A DNA stretch of 35,102 nt from an uncultured Oscillochloris sp. GTDB taxonomy: Bacteria; Chloroflexota; Chloroflexia; Chloroflexales; Chloroflexaceae. Location of the stretch: positions 1 to 35,102 of the forward strand of contig CAIWXH010000648.1 of assembly GCA_903916565.1 (NCBI GenBank). The letters are read 5' to 3'. Below the pieces are notes generated by a model. That model worked only from the letters and a program-made list of their open reading frames with translations, did no database searches and was not told the origin of the DNA. Positions 17,386-25,129 of this stretch are shown piece after piece (the stretch's first letter is position 1; the number at the start of each line of letters is the position of its first letter). A program made the position numbers and the translations under genes.

Positions 17386-18270
17386 ATGCAGTTGCTCCTA
17401 CGCGCTAACGGCCAGCAAGCGGCAATTACGATGGAAAGCGCCGGTGATCAGGTGCTTGTGGTTGGTGAGCATCGTTACAAGCCAGTGCAGATAGCTCGTA
17501 AAGTGCGGCGTTACGCTACGCAGATGTGGGGTAGCGAGATCGGTTCCGAGATTCTGAGCGAGCGCCTCACCTTCGAGGCGCTTGATGGTGGACGCCCTAG
17601 CGGGCCTTGGACTGACAGCGGCAGTTTCTCGCCGCGTAGCGGTTCGTTTGTGAGCCTTGGCCGGTGGGACGAGGACAGCACGGTGGGCATCGCACTCCAC
17701 GAATTGGCGCACGAGATGCACCTGCGGCGGGGCGGCTACGACTTCTCCGACGGCGTGCTGCGCGAGGCCGTCTCGCTGCTTGCCGAGCGCGAGGCGGGCT
17801 TGATGCGGAGCTTCGAGCGCGAACCGTATCATACCGCGAGCCACTTGATCGCCCAACTCAGCGAGTTGCCCGCCTTTGGTAATCAGTCCTTTGTGAAGCG
17901 CTGGAACGAGCTCATGGATCTTACCAATGACGCGGCGCTGGCCGACTTGGTCAACTTCTACCTTGATAAGAGCGAGCGCCTCGGCTTTGATCGCTGGCTC
18001 AAGCGATTTACCGATAACCTTGAGCTGCGCGATGCCTTGTTGAGTAAGCTTGCGGTAACGAGCTTGCGCTACAGCCTTGAGTTGCGCCGTCAACTGATTG
18101 GGAATGTTGTGCGTTGCGGCGCAGAGATCACGCCCGACCAGATCGTCCGTGTGCTTGACTCGGTTGTCACGCTCGACCGGCGTTATCCGAACGATGACTT
18201 GGGCCGGATTATCGACTTTTGCTTTGCGCCACACGCTCGTCGGAAACGGCGGCTTTTTGCCTTCGGGTAA
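17386..18270 (+). CDS. Putative zincin-like metalloprotein (HExxH)
   Basis: VGIALHELAHEMHLRRGGYDFSDGVLREAVSLLAEREAGLM: HELAH plus a downstream Glu in REAVSLLAE. Confidence 0.65.
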   Translation: MQLLLRANGQQAAITMESAGDQVLVVGEHRYKPVQIARKVRRYATQMWGSEIGSEILSERLTFEALDGGRPSGPWTDSGSFSPRSGSFVSLGRWDEDSTVGIALHELAHEMHLRRGGYDFSDGVLREAVSLLAEREAGLMRSFEREPYHTASHLIAQLSELPAFGNQSFVKRWNELMDLTNDAALADLVNFYLDKSERLGFDRWLKRFTDNLELRDALLSKLAVTSLRYSLELRRQLIGNVVRCGAEITPDQIVRVLDSVVTLDRRYPNDDLGRIIDFCFAPHARRKRRLFAFG

Positions 18271-18327
18271 GGGTTTGCGTCTGGGCTTACGCGGTAACCC
18301 CCGCCTATGGAATGAGAGGACACCCCT

Positions 18328-19560
18328 ATGTCCAATTCAAGTTCGTACAGCTGGTTACCGAACTGGCTGCTCAAGTTCCTGAACCTTGATGACGAGCTAC
18401 CCAACTACGGCCCTAGCAGTAGTTACAGTAAAGCGTCGCCCGCGCCGCCGTCGTTGAGCTTCGCCGCATCGGTGCGCCCGGCGTCAACCTACACGCCCTC
18501 CGCGCAGTCGCCCTCTGCCTACGCTCAGGCCACCCCGTCTGAAGGGGGCGGTAGCTCACGCTTCGCCAGTTACCTCGGCACGCCGACCCCCGAGGAGGCG
18601 GTCAAGCGCTTCAGTTCGTTTCCGAGCGCCCCCCCCTCGGTGGCCTCGCCGCCGCATGAGAGCGGGCAGCGTCCCGCAGGGCCGCCCCCGCTTGCGCCTC
18701 GCCCGGTCACCTCGAATGGCGACATGTCCCTCCCCGGCGCGATTAGCGAGACGGTCGCGAATGGCTTTGTGCAGCCGATTGGTTTTGCGGTGCGCTCATT
18801 CGCCCGTGGTGCCTTGCCCCCGCAGGGTCTTGATCAGTTCAACCGTGAACTGGGCGCGACGATGACCGATGTCTGGAACTTTTACACCTACTGGATCCGC
18901 TTCGAGACTGATGACCTGTTCCAGATTGGTCGCGAGGCGTTTGACGCCGTGACCGGCCTGTTGCCATCGTTTGGCGAGAGTGTGGCTATCACGCAGCCGC
19001 GACGGATTAAGGTGACCCAGGCTGGCGATGCCGAGGCTGGGGTAAAGCGAACGACCCCGACTCCGCCGCCTACTCCGACAGCGGTCTTTAGTCGCACCGT
19101 GGCGGCTGATGCGGCGGTGGTGCCGCCTGCGAAGGATATTTCGGCTGAACGCACGGCGCGTGTGGCGAAAGAGACTGCGCCGATTGTTACGGATGTCGCC
19201 GAGACGACAACCAAGGTGACGGAAAGTGTGAAAGCGGAGATTGCCGCAAGTGCGCCGACGATCACGCCTGCGGCCGCAGCTTCGCCCGTAGCCCCGACGG
19301 TCACGCCTGCTGCTTCAGCTTCGCCCGTGGCCCCGACGGTCACGCCTGCTTCGCCCGTGGCCCCGCCGAAAGCGCCAATCCCCCCCCCGGCGGCGGCTCC
19401 AACCAGTGCCCCAAGCGCCTCGGCAGCAACCCCGCCCGCGACGCCTAGCAGTGGCGCGCGTCCTACGACACCTGGCAGCGGCTCGCGTCCTACGACACCC
19501 GGCAGCGGCTCGCGCCCCGGTGAGCAGTCGAAGGATCGGCGGGACAAAGGCCGGAAATAG
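18328..19560 (+). CDS. Pro/Ala-rich low-complexity protein of the chlorosome locus; candidate chlorosome-associated protein
   Basis: 410 aa; ordered core GAISETVANGFVQPIGFAVRSFARGALPPQGLDQFNRELGATMTDVWNFYTYWIRFETDDLF flanked by disordered segments and a repetitive basic C-terminus. Confidence 0.7.
   Translation: MSNSSSYSWLPNWLLKFLNLDDELPNYGPSSSYSKASPAPPSLSFAASVRPASTYTPSAQSPSAYAQATPSEGGGSSRFASYLGTPTPEEAVKRFSSFPSAPPSVASPPHESGQRPAGPPPLAPRPVTSNGDMSLPGAISETVANGFVQPIGFAVRSFARGALPPQGLDQFNRELGATMTDVWNFYTYWIRFETDDLFQIGREAFDAVTGLLPSFGESVAITQPRRIKVTQAGDAEAGVKRTTPTPPPTPTAVFSRTVAADAAVVPPAKDISAERTARVAKETAPIVTDVAETTTKVTESVKAEIAASAPTITPAAAASPVAPTVTPAASASPVAPTVTPASPVAPPKAPIPPPAAAPTSAPSASAATPPATPSSGARPTTPGSGSRPTTPGSGSRPGEQSKDRRDKGRK
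19258..19515 (+). repeat. In-frame degenerate tandem repeats in the C-terminal coding region
   Basis: Repeats of GCTTCGCCCGT[A/G]GCCCCGACGGTCACGCCTGC (SPVAPTVTPA) and CGTCCTACGACACC[T/C]GGCAGCGGCTCG (RPTTPGSGS); 9-nt C run at 19380-19388. Confidence 0.75.
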
Positions 19561-19633
19561 CCTTCAATTGTGCACCCTAGCGGTTGTGGTGCGCGGAGAG
19601 AACCTCCCTCCGCGCTTGGCAGGAGAGGCTCCA

Positions 19634-20383
19634 ATGCGCCGACCGATTGTGATTATTGGCGGCTGGCTTTCATCGCCGAGCGACTATGTACGCATGGCGC
19701 ATACCTTGGCCGCACCGCCCTACAACAACATCGTCTATATCACCGACATCGGGCGCACGATGTGGGCTTCGTTGCGCGATCCGGACTTCAATCCAGTGCT
19801 TGATGTACTCAGCCGCACCGTCGAACTAGCACTGAACGAGACGCAATCTGATCGCGTCCATCTGATTGGACATAGCGCCGGGGGGCGCGTTGCTCGGGCC
19901 TTTCTGGGCCATATCCCGTATAACGGCGTTCTCTATGACGGTCAGAGGGTGGTCGCGTCGCTGACCACCCTGGGCACGGCGCACACCTCCTACGAGATCT
20001 GGGTCAAGGGTTTCGCGAGCGTGGTCAATCAGCGCTATCCAGGTGCTTATTACCGCCATATCAGCTATCGTTCGGTGGCAGGGCACGGGGTTGAGGGGCG
20101 TCGTATCGCCAACCCAGAGCAGATGATCGCCTTTAAGTCGTATGAGGCCGGGTACGGCGATGGACATCAGAATGGCGATGGGGTTGTGCCGACGACAGGC
20201 TGCTATCTGGATGGCGCGGATAATCTTGTGCTGGAGGGTGCCCGCCACGCGCCCTACAATGCGCCGTTCACTTGGTACGGTGCCCACAAGGTCATTCCGC
20301 TGTGGTTCGGTTTTGATGAAGCGCAGGGGGCCAATGCTCCCGCCGAACGCCTTACGCAGCCCGAGATCAGCCGTCAGGTGTAG
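19634..20383 (+). CDS. Lipase-like alpha/beta hydrolase
   Basis: MRRPIVIIGGWLSSPSDYVRMAHTL...VHLIGHSAGGRVARAFLG (GHSAG elbow), late Asp/His region NGDGVVPTTG...EGARHAPYN. Start at ATG 19634. Confidence 0.85.
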   Translation: MRRPIVIIGGWLSSPSDYVRMAHTLAAPPYNNIVYITDIGRTMWASLRDPDFNPVLDVLSRTVELALNETQSDRVHLIGHSAGGRVARAFLGHIPYNGVLYDGQRVVASLTTLGTAHTSYEIWVKGFASVVNQRYPGAYYRHISYRSVAGHGVEGRRIANPEQMIAFKSYEAGYGDGHQNGDGVVPTTGCYLDGADNLVLEGARHAPYNAPFTWYGAHKVIPLWFGFDEAQGANAPAERLTQPEISRQV

Positions 20384-20437
20384 TTGCTCAATGCCCGTTC
20401 AGCGCGGGTGTCTGATCGTCGCTGACGGCACGGTTGT

Positions 20438-20465
20438 TTGAGCGAACAAGTTTTTGTACTATAAT
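20438..20465 (+). promoter_or_regulatory. Sigma70-like promoter immediately upstream of the structured RNA region
   Basis: TTGAGC (20438-20443) - 16 nt - TATAAT (20460-20465). Confidence 0.6.
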
Positions 20466-20474
20466 ACAAGCATA

Positions 20475-20900
20475 AAGTATCCGACCGGGTCAGTAACCCA
20501 CGGCGAACGCTCGTGGGCTTGAATTTCGGTTCAAGCTGGTGCTGACCAGTCTCAGCCACCAATCTTCGGGTTGACGGGGCTACGCGAGCGGCAAGCGTTC
20601 ACGACCTACCGGCGGGTGCGTTGCCAGCCTGCCGCGCTAGAACCTGGGCATCAACCAACGGTGGGGTACGCCGTGCATGTACTCTTGGGATAGTACCGAC
20701 CGCTCGCTTTAACGAGGCGAACGTACCCCGCAAGGGGAGTCCTTACGGGCAAACAGGTCTGACGGTCTTCCTGGGCTTTGCGGTCAAAAAGACCGTCACC
20801 AATCCGCCAAGCCCGTGTCACTAGGCGTTGAAGCGGGCTGAGGCTTGGCGGTTCTCCCAGTGCTGAAGCGGCTGGGTTTCCGCGCCTAAAGGCAAGCATT
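20475..20900 (+). ncRNA. Large structured RNA candidate; HEARO/OMEGA (IscB omega-RNA)-like hypothesis
   Basis: No convincing ORF; dense pairing: CCCACG/CGTGGG (20497/20512), CTTGAA-tttcgg-TTCAAG (20518-20535), GGTGCTGA/TCAGCcACC (20538-20560), CAATC-UUCG-GGTTG (20560-20573), GGGGTACG/CGTACCCC (20663/20722), GACGGTCTT/AAGACCGTC (20761/20789), CCGCCAAGCC/GGCTTGGCGG (20804/20842), CCCAG/CTGGG (20856/20872). Confidence 0.55.
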
Positions 20901-20902
20901 CT

Positions 20903-21184
20903 ATGCATATCAGCGATCCGAACAAGCCCAACTACGACTACCTGACTCGCTACGTGTGCGGGATCGAGCTTGATTTCGGTGTGCTGGAGTTCAAGGATCA
21001 CGGGATCTACCCGGATGTGCTTCGCGAGATCGGCTTCACCGATGTGGCGTTCGCCGAGCAGTACGACCACGTACTCTACCACAGGCGGTTAAGGTCTAGC
21101 GGCGGACGAGGCGGCAGGTACGAGTGGTTCGTGGCCGTGAACCTTACGTGCCGTGTTAGCATGGTCGGTGGCTATTTTGGGTAA
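20903..21184 (+). pseudogene. Truncated fragment resembling the C-terminus of a SAM-dependent methyltransferase
   Basis: HISDPNKPNYDYLTRYVCGIELDFGVLEFKDHGIYPDVLREIGFTDVAFAEQYDHVLYHRRLR resembles a methyltransferase C-terminal half; no SAM-binding N-terminus upstream, only the non-coding region. Confidence 0.4.
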
Positions 21185-21264
21185 GGTGTCTCCGGGAGGA
21201 TCGGCAGGAGCGTGTCGTCAGCCCTGCTCCCGCCCTGCACACTTCTCATATAAGGAGGTCAAGC

Positions 21265-21576
21265 ATGTCGGAAACCACAGGTGAGGTGCGGGTGCGTAAC
21301 GTTCGCACGAAACGCAGTGAGAACTTGGTGGAGTCCGCGCTGGAATTCGGCGGTGGTGCGCTGCGGATGGGCTTTTCGGTTCTAACCCTCCCCCTGTCGC
21401 TGCTGCCCCCGATCAGCCGCCAGCACATCCAGAATGCGACGAAGGAGTTCGCCTACGCTTTCGCGGGTCTGCCGGGCGAGCTTGTTGGGGTGGCGAGCAA
21501 GATTGTTGATGACTGGGCCGCCGATAGCGCAGCGGCCGATAAGAAGGCCCCGAAGGACGAACTGACTGCTGGCTAG
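21265..21576 (+). CDS. CsmM-like small chlorosome envelope protein candidate
   Basis: 103 aa (about 11 kDa): SENLVESALEFGGGALRMGFSVLTLPLSLLPPISRQHIQNATKEFAYAFAGLPGELVGVASKIVDDW; paralogous to the next ORF; SD AAGGAGG; position consistent with csmM-csmN. Confidence 0.65.
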   Translation: MSETTGEVRVRNVRTKRSENLVESALEFGGGALRMGFSVLTLPLSLLPPISRQHIQNATKEFAYAFAGLPGELVGVASKIVDDWAADSAAADKKAPKDELTAG

Positions 21577-21637
21577 GTGCGCTGCGCTGTCGCTGGTAGC
21601 CCTGTAGGGGCACGGACAGGGACGCCCCCAATGAGGA

Positions 21638-22078
21638 GTGTATTGTATGAGCGAGAATGCGAACACCACCCGCGCCGATGACGATGGCCTGTTCGAGATG
21701 GGCGTCAGGCTCGTGACCAGGGTGGTCCACACGGGCCTGAACGTCGTCTCATCTCCGCTGAGCATTTTGCCCCCCAATACGCGGGTGCGCGTGCGCCGTG
21801 GTATCGCTGAGTTGGCCCGTGGGGTCATTGCCCTGCCCAAGGAGTTGGCCGATATCTCTGAGCGTGTCGTTGATGACATCTTCAGCGGCACCCCCCCGAC
21901 CCTGCCCAGCACCGAGACGATCAGTAACCGCGCCCGCGCTTTCACTGAGCGGTTAGCTCGCGCCGCTAATGAGTTGGGCACTAGTGTCGGTCAGGTCGCT
22001 GGGCGTGCGGTCGATGGGGGCGAGCGCAGCGCCGCTAAGGTAGACGAGTGGGTCGAGAAGGCGCCTAAAACCCCCTAA
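21638..22078 (+). CDS. CsmN-like small chlorosome envelope protein candidate
   Basis: 146 aa: DDGLFEMGVRLVTRVVHTGLNVVSSPLSILPPNTRVRVRRGIAELARGVIALPKELADISERVVDDIFSG; shares the amphipathic core with 21265-21576 (P-LS-LPP, LP-EL, VDD). Confidence 0.65.
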   Translation: MYCMSENANTTRADDDGLFEMGVRLVTRVVHTGLNVVSSPLSILPPNTRVRVRRGIAELARGVIALPKELADISERVVDDIFSGTPPTLPSTETISNRARAFTERLARAANELGTSVGQVAGRAVDGGERSAAKVDEWVEKAPKTP

Positions 22079-22230
22079 CGCAGCGACTTGAGTGTGTCGG
22101 TGCATGCCGGGGAGCGTGGGCGAGTGAGCGAATGGGAGCATCCCTCCCGCCTATGCTCGCTCCTCTACGCTCTCTGGCGTGTGTAGTGGTCTTTTGCTTC
22201 TCCCCGCCTTGAACAAAACGGTTCATCTCT

Positions 22231-23403
22231 ATGCAGATCGTAATCCTGGGCGCGGGTTATGCCGGGCTTCGCGCCGCTATCGACCTTGATCACCTGTTAC
22301 GTGAGCGCAAGCGCACCGATACAGTCATTCTGGTTGATCAATTCCCTTACCACCAACTCGTCCAGGTGCTTCACCACACCGTCGCCTCGAATGCGCCTGT
22401 CCAGGATGCAATCTACGATCTGGCTGCGCTGCTACGCACAAGCGGGGTACGCTTTGTGCAGGGCCGTGCATCCAGGCTTGCGCTGCACGAGCGCCAAGTC
22501 GAGCTGGAGGACGGGCAGCGCTTGGCCTATGACCGTCTGGTGATCACCCTTGGCGCTGAGACAGCCTACCAGGTTCCTGGCGCACAAGCGCATACCCTTG
22601 ACCTGCGTACCTACGAGCATGCGTTGCGGCTGCGCGCCCACCTGATCGCCCAGTTTACCGCTGCGGCGAAGACGACTGACCCCAACGAGCAGCGTATTCT
22701 TTTGACCACTGCAATCGTCGGGGGGAGCTACACTGGCTGCCAGCTTGCAGGCGAGCTTGCCGCGTGGGTTGATGATCTCTGCCGTGAGACGGGCGCGCCC
22801 CGTACCCAGGTGCGGATCGCCCTGATCGAGCGCGGCCACCTGTTGCTACAGGAGTTTGGTTCGTGGGCGACCCGCGAGGCTGAACGCGCCCTTGATGCGC
22901 TGGGTGTGAGTGTCTATCTTGATACCGCCGTTGAGTCGGTCGAGCCGCAAACGCTGCGGGTTGAGGGTAAGCGGGTCTTGCGTGCCGCCACATTGGTCTG
23001 GGCCGCCGGTGTGAAGGGGCCCGACCTGCTGCGTGAGTCTGGTCTGCCGGTTGACGCCACTGGACATGTGCGTACCGACCGCTATCTGCGCGTCTTGGAG
23101 AACCCCCTGATCTTCGCCGCAGGTGACTGTGCGGCCATCCCTGACCTTGTCGAGGGTCAGGTGCCCGCAACCGCTTCGTATGCGATGCGCCAGGGCAGTC
23201 ACTTAGCCGAAACGCTGTTGGCAGAGATCGAGGGACGTTCGATTCGTACCTACGAACCCGTTAGGCTCGGTGGGCTCGTCTCGCTTGGCCCCGAGTATGC
23301 CGTTGGTAATCCGCTCGGTGTGCCCGTCAGCGGCTACCCGGCGGTGCTGATGAAGAAGGGTATCGAGAGTTGGTATCGCTCGACCCTGACCGTTAAGGCA
23401 TGA
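22231..23403 (+). CDS. NDH-2-like FAD/NAD(P)H-dependent oxidoreductase
   Basis: MQIVILGAGYAGLRAAIDL (FAD Rossmann), YDRLVITLGAET, VWAAGVKG, IFAAGDCAAIPD motifs typical of type II NADH dehydrogenases. Confidence 0.9.
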   Translation: MQIVILGAGYAGLRAAIDLDHLLRERKRTDTVILVDQFPYHQLVQVLHHTVASNAPVQDAIYDLAALLRTSGVRFVQGRASRLALHERQVELEDGQRLAYDRLVITLGAETAYQVPGAQAHTLDLRTYEHALRLRAHLIAQFTAAAKTTDPNEQRILLTTAIVGGSYTGCQLAGELAAWVDDLCRETGAPRTQVRIALIERGHLLLQEFGSWATREAERALDALGVSVYLDTAVESVEPQTLRVEGKRVLRAATLVWAAGVKGPDLLRESGLPVDATGHVRTDRYLRVLENPLIFAAGDCAAIPDLVEGQVPATASYAMRQGSHLAETLLAEIEGRSIRTYEPVRLGGLVSLGPEYAVGNPLGVPVSGYPAVLMKKGIESWYRSTLTVKA

Positions 23404-23444
23404 GGGGCTATGATAGTTTCTCTATTTACAACTTTCTAAACTAC

Positions 23445-23473
23445 TGGACATATATGGTAAGGTGCGTTATAAT
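23445..23473 (+). promoter_or_regulatory. Sigma70-like promoter upstream of the radical SAM pair
   Basis: TGGACA (23445-23450) - 17 nt - TATAAT (23468-23473). Confidence 0.7.
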
Positions 23474-23557
23474 TTCGGCAATCTTGCCCCAATCCGGCGT
23501 GTTCTGCGACCGGAGCAAGGCTCCAAACGTTCCCGTGCTGAGGATGAGGAGTAGTGT

Positions 23558-25108
23558 ATGAGTGGAACGCCGCAAGCTCGCCCGACCGGCGCTTTGCCGG
23601 TACCGCTCGGAACGTCAGACGAGCCTTCAGATCTCGCCCCGCTGCCCCCGCGCGTTCCGCTCCGTGACCCTGCCTCCATCCGTCCGCTGCGGATCCTCCT
23701 GATCACCCCTAAGGGGAAGAAAGAGGAGGACACGAGCCAGAAGGCGCTCTTCTCGATGGCGGTTGGCGTGTTGGTGAGCATCACCCCCGCCCAGCACGAG
23801 ATTGAGCTGGCCGACGAGATCTTCGGCGACGTGATCAACTATGGTGGTGGTTACGATCTGGTCGGCATCACCACGCGCACGCTGAACGCGACCAGAGCCT
23901 ACGAGATCGCCGACGTTTTCCGCACTCGCGGCACGCCAGTGATCCTCGGCGGCGTCCACGTCTCATTCAACTACGATGAGGCATTGGCCCACGCTGACTG
24001 TGTGGTCAGCGGCGAGGCCGAACACCTTTGGGCACCGCTGCTGCAAGATCTGGCCGACGGCAAGCTGCAGCGCCGCTACGAGTCAACGCATTATGCGCCG
24101 GTCAATGAAGTGCCGGTGATCGACTATGAGCGCATCTTCCGCTGTAGCAAGCGCGGCAAGGTCGATGGGCGCAAGTCAATCCCGATCTACATGACCCGTG
24201 GCTGCCCCTTCACCTGCTCGTTCTGCGTCACGCCCAACTTCACGGGGCGGCTCTACCGCACCCAGGAGCCGGAGGCCATTCGCCAGCAGATCGCCACGGC
24301 CAGGCGCGTCTGGTTCCGCGAGTCGCGTTACGGCAACAAGCCCTGGTTCATGTTCACTGACGAAAACCTGGGCGTGAATAAGCCGCGTATGTGGGAGATT
24401 ATGGAGGTGCTGGCCGAGTGCAATATTCGCTTCAGCAGCTTCATTAGTTTGAAGTTTCTCGACGATGCGAAGACCGTCGAGTTGCTGGTCAAGGCGGGTT
24501 GCGCGATGGCGATGGTCGGCTTTGAGTCGATCAACCAAGAGACGCTGAAGGCGTATAACAAAGGGCGCATCAACACCGCCGCCGACTACTCGCGGATTAT
24601 CAGCGATTGTCGGAAGGTCGGGCTGCCCATCCAGTGCAACTTCCTCGTCAATCCTGCGATTGACACCTACGAGGACATGGCCGCCACCATGAAGTTTGTG
24701 GTGGAGAATGCGCTGGTGATGCCGATCTACTCGATCCTCACGCCGTATCCAGGCACGCAGCTCTATATAGACTATAAGACGCAGGGTCTTGTCGTTGATG
24801 AGGACTGGGATAAGTACACGGCACATAATCTGGTGGTGCGCTGTGACCGCTATGACCCGTTCGAATACCAGATTAAGTATATGGAACACTTCCTGGGTAT
24901 GTTCACATGGCGGGCGAACATTCGCCGCGTGCGGATGAATAACAATAAGCTGATCACCACCGTGACCAGCCTGGCCTTTCGGCGCAACTTGCAAGACCAA
25001 CTGGAGAACTGCAAGACTGGGTCACGGCGGCCAGTCTCTCAGGAACACCTGCGCCGTCTTACCCCGGTTGTGGATGCGCCCGTCGAGTCTGTGGTTGGGA
25101 CACGTTAG
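23558..25108 (+). CDS. B12-binding-domain radical SAM protein (1)
   Basis: N-terminal cobalamin-binding-like domain (ILLITPKGK...GTPVILGGVHVSFNYDEALAHADCVVSGEAE); radical SAM RGCPFTCSFCVTP (CxxxCxxC). Confidence 0.92.
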   Translation: MSGTPQARPTGALPVPLGTSDEPSDLAPLPPRVPLRDPASIRPLRILLITPKGKKEEDTSQKALFSMAVGVLVSITPAQHEIELADEIFGDVINYGGGYDLVGITTRTLNATRAYEIADVFRTRGTPVILGGVHVSFNYDEALAHADCVVSGEAEHLWAPLLQDLADGKLQRRYESTHYAPVNEVPVIDYERIFRCSKRGKVDGRKSIPIYMTRGCPFTCSFCVTPNFTGRLYRTQEPEAIRQQIATARRVWFRESRYGNKPWFMFTDENLGVNKPRMWEIMEVLAECNIRFSSFISLKFLDDAKTVELLVKAGCAMAMVGFESINQETLKAYNKGRINTAADYSRIISDCRKVGLPIQCNFLVNPAIDTYEDMAATMKFVVENALVMPIYSILTPYPGTQLYIDYKTQGLVVDEDWDKYTAHNLVVRCDRYDPFEYQIKYMEHFLGMFTWRANIRRVRMNNNKLITTVTSLAFRRNLQDQLENCKTGSRRPVSQEHLRRLTPVVDAPVESVVGTR

Positions 25109-25129
25109 GCCAGCGAAGAGAGGACGCGG

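Noticed and set aside
20621-20824. 67-aa plus ORF and the 143-aa minus ORF 20651-21082
   Set aside because: Lie across the hairpin-rich non-coding region; no motifs, and multiple perfect stems explain the sequence better.
20475-20900. rRNA, tRNA or tmRNA identity for the structured region
   Set aside because: No tRNA-like acceptor/CCA, T-loop GTTCGAATC or rRNA core motifs recognised; helix order does not match these classes.
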